From Priapulus caudatus (taxonomy: Eukaryota; Priapulida; Priapulimorpha; Priapulimorphida; Priapulidae): a stretch of 25,641 nucleotides of DNA. A program made the position numbers and the translations under genes. Positions within the stretch are counted from its first letter, which is position 1. Each line of letters opens with the position of its first letter. Under the pieces are notes generated by a model. That model worked only from the letters and a program-made list of their open reading frames with translations, ran no database searches and had not been told where the DNA came from. Shown piece by piece: positions 18,343 to 25,641 of the stretch. The DNA lies in contig NW_014577800.1 in assembly GCF_000485595.1 (NCBI RefSeq), forward strand, positions 132,260 through 157,900, in the 5' to 3' direction.

Positions 18343-19025
18343 TCTAAACAGCAGAAAACGACCGCTACATAAGAGCAGTACACTTGTTTATGTAAATCAT
18401 TTGTTACTGTTAGCTGATTGGCCAGCGTAATCATCGTTTACAAGATACAGTAGTAAGTACAGTCGATGGCGATCAACAAGCGTGAGTGTTTGTTTATACG
18501 TTTGTGATATGTTAATCTGCCACTGCTACTGTCAACTGCGCAGCTGTATAGGTAAATCAGCACGTTATCCGCATTGGTGCGTACTTGCCTGTTAAGTGAT
18601 GTATCGCCTTTCTTACTTACACAGTGCATACTCATGTGTGTTGTCATTTAAAAAAATGTGTACGTTTAGTGGTCGTTCAACTTCACACTCACTGACACTG
18701 TCTCTCGCAGTGTTACTGAATACTGTTACTGATAGCTCTACAACCCTTCACTCCGCCACAGGAGTGAAGGGCTATAGTTCTAGAGCTATGTTACTGTCAG
18801 CTCTTCCCATGTACCATGTAGCCACCTTTATTCCCGACGCAGGAAAAAATAAGAAGATCTGTAGCAGGAGCAAAGTGTCTACACTACTGAGTACTGTCAC
18901 TACTCTAGTTACTAGTTAGTAGTAAAGCTATCGCCATACTACTACTAGTGCCATAGCTTAACAATAACATTACCGATAACTGATTGTTGTTAGTAACACA
19001 GTCGGTAGGCCTACACTATACTCAC
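18343..19025. other. Region upstream of the CLAMP-family gene; hairpin at 18734-18789
   Basis: Contains an inverted repeat with AGCTCT and CCCTTCACTCC on the left and GGAGTGAAGG and AGAGCT on the right (about 18734-18789), and many GTTACTG/AGTA repeats up to about 18960. The 107-codon + strand frame at 18596-18919 runs through these repeats and shows no family features. The promoter of the CLAMP gene is probably here, but I see no clear core element. Confidence 0.4.
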
Positions 19026-19233
19026 ATTCATCTGAGCATGATCATTATTTTCGACATGTTCCATCTTCAAATGATTCATTAGCTTCGTCGTTTCTGTCAT
19101 TCTATTACGGAATTCTCTTCCTTCCGCTTTGGTTAATTGCAAAATTGAAGCTTTTTCTATTGCGATCCGCAGTGTTGATCTGTCTATTTGCTCAGCATTG
19201 TCTCTCTTTGTCTTCGATATATTTTCTTAGAAT
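19026..19233 (-). CDS. Isolated coding-like exon, helical/charged, unknown gene
   Basis: On the - strand one frame stays open for about 69 codons after a possible TTCTAAG acceptor and ends at a good GTGAGT donor. It reads KTKRDNAEQIDRSTLRIAIE, KASILQLTKAEGREFRNRMT and ETTKLMNHLKMEHVENNDHA, then QMN. The charge pattern and spaced Leu/Ile suggest a coiled coil or helical bundle. The other two frames are closed. I could not find its neighbours: the donor phase does not fit exon 1 of the CLAMP-family gene, and a hAT-like element begins 27 bp from its 5' edge. Confidence 0.4.
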
Positions 19234-19441
19234 TTGAAGACGTATCTTTTTGAGGTTATCAGGGTTCGACACTAACGCTAGTCCGTTGGTCCGAGACTAG
19301 TAAAAAATAAGAAGGACTAGTAAATGCCCCATAGCTGTTAGTCCTGCGGACTAGTTATTTTCCCCGTCCCTCACCGTCCCAATTACCCATCCTCCCATCG
19401 ATTTCACTATAGTCCCCTGCGGCAGCTTCTCTCAACCAAGA

Positions 19442-19471
19442 TCCAAAGAGCTATATATATATATATATATA
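19442..19471. repeat. (TA)n microsatellite within the hAT-like element
   Basis: A run of about 11 TA units following AGAGC. Confidence 0.7.
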
Positions 19472-19806
19472 CTCATTGCCATCAACAAGTTTTCCTTGTT
19501 TAATAGACGCGCTAGTACAAGTAGACGCTAGCACGCTCTGCACGCTCTAAGCACGCTAGACCCTATGACAGTACAAACATTGTTAAAAACAATGGGGCCA
19601 CAAACCAGTCTACCGATCGATCGCTTGACAGTATAGCTTTCGACATAGAACAAACGGTCTGATTGTATAAATGACACAACTAATCAGTTTATACGCTCTC
19701 ATAGCGAGGTATTTACATCGCAACCACATTGCATGCGTGTTTTACTTGAAGCTGTTGATACCAATAGTTATCTATAGTAGTGATACAAGTAGTGAAGCAT
19801 ATAGTA

Positions 19807-20022
19807 CAGGGTTTCTTCTGCGGGAAAATTAGACAAAGGAGGTAATGGCCAGTTTGGGAAAAAATGTGCATGATGGATTCAAATACAGGATGTATTGATA
19901 TACTTATAGCTATGTAGATACAGGATATACTTATCAGTGAATACAGGAACATTTTCACAACGGCGATGTTAAATTTGATAACGTCAGTGCGCCACTGTGC
20001 CTCTTATGTATAAGAAACCCTG
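19807..20022. mobile_element. hAT-like MITE nested in the larger hAT element
   Basis: The left end CAGGGTTTCTTCTGCGG and right end ATAAGAAACCCTG form short inverted repeats. TAGTA flanks both sides (19802-19806 and 20023-20027). It is 216 bp without coding potential. Confidence 0.55.
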
Positions 20023-20081
20023 TAGTAGTAGGTACATCCTTATCCAATACTAACATCAATGTTGTTATGTGAAAGTATTTC

Positions 20082-20707
20082 GACAGAGCTCGTCCTCCAC
20101 CTCCCAAACGTAAGTCGCAGGAGGAGAAATTAGATGGCCAGCGTGTCTATGATAAGACTAAAAGGATGCGTACGTTCCAGCCAGCGTGGAAATCGTCATA
20201 CCCGTGGCTAGAGTATGACCCGGCCAAGGGCAAGGGTATGACTTGTGGTGCAGGCTGTATGTGTGGTAGTTTTTTCACCGGCACTACAAACTATCGTTTG
20301 GAAACTGTTAAAGCGCATGATGCTTCCGAAGGGCACATAAAGATCATAGCAAAAATAAATCAAATGCAAGGACCATGCCTGTTCACGAAACAGTGGGGGC
20401 AAAAACACTAACTTTAATGAACAAGGCCACAATAGCAAAACTGAATATCTTAATTAGAAATGCACATGCTATTGGAAAAAACGCAGGCCCTACACCGATT
20501 ACGTCAAGCTGTGCCAGCTTGACAAGGGTTAGATGTCGGCAGCACTTACCTCACCGACAAGGCCTGCCAGAGGTTCATTACGGCGATAGCCGATACAAGG
20601 CGCTGGGAACAGTATGGAGCTATAATTGAGGCCAAATTCCTTGCTGTGATAAGTGACGGATCCACAGATTCCTTATCAAAGGAGGCGGAAATTTTATTTT
20701 CGAATTA
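20082..20707 (+). pseudogene. Broken hAT/ZNF862-type transposase-related ORF
   Basis: The first frame reads KTKRMRTFQPAWKSSYPWLE, then C-x2-GC-x-C and KAHDASEGHIK, a TTF-type zinc-finger layout common to ZNF862/hAT-related proteins. After a stop near 20411 the frame shifts to IRNAHAIGKN, then YTDYVKLCQLDKG, then DVGSTYLTDKACQRFITAIA and KFLAVISDGSTDS. These segments occur in family order but need several frame changes, and the sequence ends with a stop at about 20705. Only the N-terminal part of such a protein is present. The catalytic RNase-H-like region and dimerisation domain are missing. It is non-functional. Confidence 0.7.
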
Positions 20708-21043
20708 AAATTTAATTTAATTAAAATTTTAATCTTATGATCCATATCAAAGTTACGTATATTTTATACAATTGAATGTCGTTTGCAAAACGTTTCTGGG
20801 GGACACCCCTTGTACCATTGGGGAGACCCCCTGCACCCCCTAGCAGAACGGGGGGCTCCACACTCCTACCCCACCTACCTCCTGGCAAATCACAATGCTC
20901 GTCGCTCTGCGCCTAGTAGGAGTCTTTCGGCAGGACTAGTAGAATCTTGGAAGGACTAGTACATTTTTTCTTTTACTAGTCCTGTGGACTAATGAACTAA
21001 AATGGTTAGTATCTAACCCTGGTTATGAGATAGTTGTGCTCGT

Positions 21044-21230
21044 AGGGTCTATGTCCCCCTGACCTCTGTTTGACCTGGCTCATTTAGCTATTTCTGACTA
21101 ACCCTGACCCTAACCCTAACACTAACCCTAAGTCCCTAACCCTAACCCTATATATATTATATATTATATTATATTAGTCAGAAATAGCTAAACGAGCCAG
21201 GTCAAACAGAGGTCAGGGGAACATAGACCT
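21044..21230. mobile_element. Foldback element with telomere-repeat loop
   Basis: The left arm 21044-21102 (AGGGTCTATGTCCCCCTGAC ... TTTGACCTGGCTCATTTAGC ... TGACTA) and right arm 21175-21230 are inverted copies with very few mismatches. The loop is CCCTAACCCTAACACTAACC and further CCCTAACCCTAACCC, followed by a TATATATTA tract. Confidence 0.75.
21099..21150. repeat. Interstitial telomere-like (CCCTAA)n
   Basis: About eight imperfect CCCTAA units in the loop of the foldback element. This is the TTAGGG type, and the tract is too short and interrupted to be a chromosome end. Confidence 0.75.
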
Positions 21231-21767
21231 TAGACTACTGACTTTTAAATTAGTTGTTCCCTTGTCAAGGGTTTGCATATTAAGTGAGTTTTTACTTGCT
21301 GTTTATGTTATTTCAATACACTACTACTAATACTAATTACTAATTACTATTAAACTGCTACTGTTAATAAACTATTACTAGCACATCAAAGCTCTATGTT
21401 ATAAGCATACACTTGGGGTTCAAAAATGTGTTTGTTAGCTGCATAAAAACAAGTGCTTTGATACGCTCTTGATACCTTCTTAATACGCTCTTGATAAAAA
21501 GTCTATCGATTATACATGTTTTATCATAGATTTAGCAGAGAGAAAGATGGCCAACTTCACTGACACATTAGTAAAGGTTGGTGGCAGGTGCATCTCCGGA
21601 GGTAGCACAACACTACTTATACTTACTACGTCGAGTATGACTTATTTCTGCGTCTAGGTGCTTAAGAAATGGGATGAATGGGGGAAAATCAATGTGGGAA
21701 GAAATGAGGAGATAGGCTCACATCTGTTAAAGACCTAACCAGTATGCTTGCAGAATTCGTTACATTA
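21231..21767. other. Intergenic, mostly plain sequence
   Basis: An ACTACTAATACTAATTACTA-type tract lies at about 21321-21375. Two direct copies of ATACGCTCTTGATA occur near 21463 and 21481, related to the small hairpin family. An ATG at 21549 opens MANFTDTLVKVGGR with a possible GTGCAT donor, but I could not join it to another exon convincingly. Confidence 0.4.
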
Positions 21768-21772
21768 TATAG

Positions 21773-22125
21773 CAGGGTGCTAAATTAACAGGAGTCCAGA
21801 GTCAAATACTCCCTGATTTACTGTCGGACTCCCTGATTTGACATATGCAGGAGTCCGTGTCACTCCCTGAAAATTCTGCCATACTAACTAGTTCGTTCCG
21901 GAGCACGGCCTTGCAGAATTACCGTATTTTTTAAGCTAATGTCCAAAGAAAATTTGGCAGACGTGCAACCGCATGAATCTTAAAAATAAGCACATGCGTT
22001 ATTGTTAATAGCTTTTAAATTTTGAACATCAGACTGCGGACTCCCTCATTTTGCTGCGGACTCCCTCTTTTTGAGGGTAGGGAGTCCATTGGACTCCCGT
22101 GTTCAAAAGTTAATTTCTACCCCTG
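21773..22125. mobile_element. hAT-like MITE, 353 bp
   Basis: The left end is CAGGGTGCTAAATTAAC and the right end in reverse complement is CAGGGGTAGAAATTAAC. It is flanked by TATAG on both sides (21768-21772 and 22126-22130). Sub-terminal GGAGTCC/GGACTCC motifs occur about nine times near the two ends. No ORF. Confidence 0.75.
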
Positions 22126-22296
22126 TATAGCTATATTACTTTTAAGTTCTTCTCTTAAACATTTTGTTTAGACTATTAATTGTAAATTATTATTATAGTT
22201 TATTGTTACAGCATTCTTGTTGATACCAAGTTACTTGGTTGCTGAATGGAAATTCAACAAGTTTCCTGGATCTAGACTAAATTACTTTTACACTTA

Positions 22297-22596
22297 AGCC
22301 CGGCGCACACGTGAGTTATTTTACTCAAGTAAAATGATGCATGAGTCAAATTACTCAACGAAAATCCGCCGCACACGTGAGTAAAATGACGCATGCGTCA
22401 AATTACTCAACGAAAATCCGCCGCACACGTGAGTAAAATGACGCATGCGTCAAATTACTCAACGAAAATCCGCCGCACACGTGAGTAAAATGACGCATGC
22501 GTCAAATTACTCAACGAAAATCCGCCGCACACTTGAGTAAAATGACTCATGCGTCATTTTACTTGAGTAAAATAACTCACGTACATGCGCCGGGCT
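22297..22596. mobile_element. Harbinger-like MITE, 300 bp, with internal 52-bp tandem repeats
   Basis: Perfect terminal AGCCCGGCGC/GCGCCGGGCT with longer imperfect arms (GTGAGTTATTTTACTCAAGT mirrored at the right). It is flanked by TTA on both sides (22294-22296, 22597-22599), the 3-bp TWA duplication typical of PIF/Harbinger. Inside are about four copies of a 52-bp unit that carries GTGAGTAAAATGACGCATGC and TCAAATTACTCAACG. Confidence 0.8.
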
Positions 22597-22768
22597 TTAG
22601 CTATGTGTCCTGCAAAATTATTATTTACTAAGCATTGTCACAAAAAGCAATGTATACGAATAAAACAAGGAGCCAACAATGTATATAGGCCTATGAGCTC
22701 TGGTAAGGTGTGGTCCATCAAAATGTGCAATATTCCATCTAGGATATAGGCCTAAGATAAAATATTGC

Positions 22769-23017
22769 TTGTTTCCCCTTTACCGACCGACTCGCCAAAA
22801 CGCCGCTACTCGACACATTTTATTGGGCGATTAAAACAAAACAAAAATTATTTCGTTTTCGCCAAAAAAAAAATCAAATTCGTTCCGCAAAAACGTATAC
22901 ACAAAACAGAATATACAATATACATACACACATCTTGTCAAAACAAAATGAAAAAGATTTTTCACCTACCTACCTACTCGGTACCCTGAGAGGCCAGTAT
23001 AGGTAAAGGGGAAACAA
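22769..23017. mobile_element. Candidate MITE with TTGTTTCCCCTTTACC ends
   Basis: TTGTTTCCCCTTTACC at the left is repeated in inverse as GGTAAAGGGGAAACAA at the right: 16 bp, perfect. The interior is A-rich with no credible ORF. No target duplication could be fixed. Confidence 0.6.
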
Positions 23018-23220
23018 ATGATTTTTCAAGGGTGGCCCTATTTTCCTGTGTGCACCTGACGTGAGAAGATAGCTCTCTTTTGCAATATAGTCATGCATGC
23101 ACGCAACTGCACACATTATATTGAATTCTATTTTTTTTTTTTTTACAAATATGTGTGTGTGTGTAGGTAAATAGATAGGTGAATGGATTTTTACATAGAT
23201 CTATCACCTTATATATATAT

Positions 23221-23256
23221 TATCAGGAGTATATCAATATTGATAGACTCCTGATA
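23221..23256. repeat. 36-bp near-perfect palindrome, TATCAGGAG family
   Basis: TATCAGGAGT ... ACTCCTGATA with TATCAATATTGATA at the centre and only one mismatched pair. Confidence 0.75.
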
Positions 23257-23864
23257 TTATATGACAACATGAATTGAAGCTTGAAATTGGGAGCCTCTAC
23301 AAAATTCTCATGAGTCTTATCTATAACTTTACAAATAATTTTTTTGCAGAGTTTACTAATGATATGCTCAAATCATGTACAAATAATGTATTAATAGTTT
23401 TTGTACATTTTATCCTTATTTTGGTTATAAAATCGACATCTTGATTTCATTATTAATTCTTGATATTATGCTTTTTTAGTTTATCAGATTCTCAGACATG
23501 CATCTTCAATACCGCAAAGAGGGTGAAGACAGTTACCTGCACATTGCTAAAGTTTTTGCATTGGTCAGCTTCATCTCGCACTAAATATAGGAGGATAAGA
23601 CATGATTGTCACTGTCACAATGCGAAGTTGTATACCTACGGCTACCTTTATTTTCTGACCTTTTAGCCAAGAAAAAATCTAAATTCTTTCTCAAATCATT
23701 TTAAAAATTTATAATCCTTTCACATTGCTGTAGTGCATTTTCGGTTGTGCGCACTATCGCTGTCGCAAATACATCGTTCTACTTGCCTCCAAATTACGAA
23801 CCCTGAAGCCAATATACCTCAATCTTGTTATTAGCCTATTGCTATCACATGCAGTCCTTAATAT

Positions 23865-23931
23865 TATCAGGAGCGTATAATGACAAATACTTCTCATATT
23901 GACAAATATTTGTCATTATACGCTCCTGATA
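23865..23931. repeat. Hairpin with 25-bp perfect arms, TATCAGGAGCGTATA family
   Basis: TATCAGGAGCGTATAATGAC plus AAATA is mirrored exactly at 23907-23931, with a 17-bp loop. It shares the first nine bases with the palindrome at 23221 and resembles the motif at the start of the window and at 7933. Confidence 0.8.
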
Positions 23932-25225
23932 TTATCCATCCTCCTCTTCTGCTGTTTATGAAATAGTCAGCGTGGGCAGGGGGTACAAGACTGCATAGCA
24001 CCCAAGTAAATTGGTGCACAATTTATATTTGTTTTTTTCTCCAGTACTATATGATATGCTTATTTTGATAGTTTGCCAGTCAAATGTGATTGACAGGGGA
24101 GTGAATGTTTAAGTTAATGAGGTGAAGCAGTATCAGTGATTCGCCTGAGCTAGCAGTAGTCAACAAATGAAGTGCAGCTAACAGGCATTAGTTATGCCGT
24201 AAACAAAATACTGGAGATCAATTAAACAATGATAATTGCAATTAATCAAAAGTTTAACTCATGTCTATCATTGACGGTAAAAGCATGTATTTTCCCAATA
24301 CTCATAAACGGACTATCCCTTTTTGTAATTTTGTGGCCACCAAAATGAAATTATAGTTTGCAACCCAACACATAACCGAGTAGAGATAAATTGTATAACG
24401 TGTAACTTTAGTGTTTTACCCAATCCAATAAGTTATGACATCGAACTGGATAATTATTTTTGAGAATCTGCTGTTGGCTATGGAGTCGTATGAACCAATA
24501 TGGTGGAAGGATCAGTATGGTGTCATGAACTGAATCAATGATCAAACATTGATTACATAATCTCATAGCTATATGACATACTGCATAACGACTGCGTCCA
24601 TGATTTGTAATCCTGCATTATGTTTGGCAATTTGATTCAGCAACAAAGTGTAAAGTTAATTAGTAAGCCTGTTTCAGACTCAACTAGAAATTTGAGAAGG
24701 CAGATGAGGTGGGTTGGATATGGAGGAGGTGGTTTCCTTATTCTTTGCTCTGATGAAGCTGTTTTAAAATGTATGCATCAAACACTTGTGATAGCAAACA
24801 TGAAAACGACAATGGGCTTAATTCATGCAAGTGGTGTCCTTCAAAAGTAGGTTTCACAGTGTATTTCAGCAACTAGCTTTTGCATCAAAAGTTCAAATAA
24901 TTGTAATTATGTTCGTATGCTACTACTCCAGTTTACTGCTGAAACTTTATTGTTGCCATGTTGCTATGCCTTTACCGTCTGAAAGGTCGATTTCACATTT
25001 TGCTTTAATTGGTCCTTGGTTTACTAATGAGGTGCTTGCTACACAGGAAGTTTGTCCACTCATTGCATGTGGTTGGTTTAGATGTTCCGGACATGAACTA
25101 CAGTACAACATTTACTGAAACCTGTCTTATATACACGAATTGTCGTAATTCTACAACACGTTTCTAATTCTGGTAAGGTCCACAATTATGAATTGAGGGA
25201 AACCTAATTGGATCACTCATGACCA
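23932..25225. other. Intergenic, no recognised feature
   Basis: AT-rich sequence with a few short open frames (for example 24620-24850 and 24825-25118 on +) that have no family motif and no good splice context. Nothing else was seen. Confidence 0.45.
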
Positions 25226-25408
25226 CTATTCGCGTATGAAATCGGCATCCATGGATTCGATTAATGGCAGATGCTCTGGTTCGCGGACTCCGCACTCGGC
25301 ATTCTCTCGCACGCCGCGTATTGACGTTTTAGTTCGAAAGGGCTCCTGTAGGGTGCATTGCTGGGCTGCTATGTCTGAATAATTACAGTCAAGTTGTGGC
25401 CATTCCAT
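25226..25408 (-). CDS. Possible first exon or small ORF, unknown
   Basis: 60-codon open frame starting MEWPQLDCNYSDIAAQQCTL and later VREPEHLPLIESMDADFI before a TAG. The sequence here and to its right is clearly richer in CG dinucleotides than its surroundings, which could mark a promoter region for a - strand gene. There is no good donor, and I do not recognise the protein. It may equally be chance. Confidence 0.25.
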   Translation of the reverse strand: MEWPQLDCNYSDIAAQQCTLQEPFRTKTSIRGVRENAECGVREPEHLPLIESMDADFIRE

Positions 25409-25605
25409 TACCTGCCTTCATCCAGTGCGCAAGATATCGGCGAGCGGCAATAAGCTAAGTCAGCCAGCTAGTGTGTGTTACGCGTGGTTTGTGAGTGCGA
25501 GAACTACCGCGTTTGCGTACTTCTGTAGGTAAGTGTGACGTAATATTGCTGGGCTGTTTTGATAAATGCACGCGATGTTCCTGCGAAAGTTGTGAGAATG
25601 GCAAC

Positions 25606-25641
25606 GATATATATATATACGAGAGAGAGAGAGAGAGAGAG
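25606..25641. repeat. (TA)n then (GA)n at the window edge
   Basis: ATATATATATA followed by GAGAGAGA running off the window. Confidence 0.8.

Larger units (their letters stand above)
19260..21021 (+). mobile_element. hAT-like DNA transposon, 1.76 kb, decayed
   Basis: The left end CAGGGTTCGACACTAACG and the right end in reverse complement CAGGGTTAGATACTAACC are inverted repeats with the CAGGG start of hAT elements. Both ends carry repeats of GGACTAGTA within 120 bp. It is flanked on each side by GTTAT (5 bp). The interior holds a broken ZNF862-type ORF on the + strand (20082-20707) and a nested MITE (19807-20022). Confidence 0.7.

Noticed and set aside
21099-21150. True telomere or chromosome end
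   Set aside because: Few and interrupted units, enclosed by inverted arms with unique sequence on both sides.
21549-21740. Possible small + strand gene starting MANFTDTLVKVGGR
   Set aside because: The candidate second exon after TTCTGCGTCTAG stops soon in the phase-compatible frame; no family match.

Overview
This is animal (metazoan) genomic DNA. Short coding exons sit between long introns with GT/AG borders, and everything else is AT-rich intron or intergenic sequence full of microsatellites, foldback elements and small DNA transposons. TTAGGG/CCCTAA-type interstitial telomere tracts and the gene content suit an invertebrate, but I cannot name the species. The duplicated block at the left differs between its copies mainly by one- and few-base indels, so some local sequence or assembly error is possible.

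Left half, + strand (1196-12215): most of one multi-exon gene for a secreted astacin metalloprotease with the layout propeptide - astacin - EGF-like - CUB - Thr/Pro-rich linker - TSP1 - short Cys-rich tail, as in nematode NAS-33 to NAS-38. Reading frame and splice phase carry through from the propeptide exon to the EGF exon, and again from the last CUB exon to the C terminus. The signal peptide and first exon(s) lie left of the window. The front of the CUB domain was not found intact. The gene ends in two homologous candidate last exons (11557-11701 and 12077-12215). Both can be spliced in phase to the same donor, which suggests a choice between two C-terminal tails. Its introns carry a 1.1-1.2 kb composite repeat in two direct copies (1-1114, 7933-9134), a palindromic element, tRNA-like and possibly 5S-like SINE heads, a hAT MITE, a foldback with a telomere-like loop, and long CA and TA tracts.

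Middle: after a likely polyA signal (12431) comes about 0.9 kb of GA repeat and then about 1.7 kb with little structure. On the - strand, 18342-15221 encodes a complete 200-residue protein in five exons that fit exactly in phase. I read it as a CLAMP/C1a-32 family axonemal protein (CFAP119/CABCOCO1 type), expected in motile cilia.

Right part (19000-25641): one isolated helical exon on the - strand (19233-19026), then mostly mobile DNA. This includes a 1.76 kb hAT-like element with a decayed ZNF862-type ORF and a MITE nested inside it, a second telomere-repeat foldback, another hAT-like MITE, a 300 bp Harbinger-like MITE with 52-bp internal repeats, and small palindromes. Three of the hAT-like ends here are flanked by 5-bp direct repeats. 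A weak candidate first exon on the - strand lies near the right edge.
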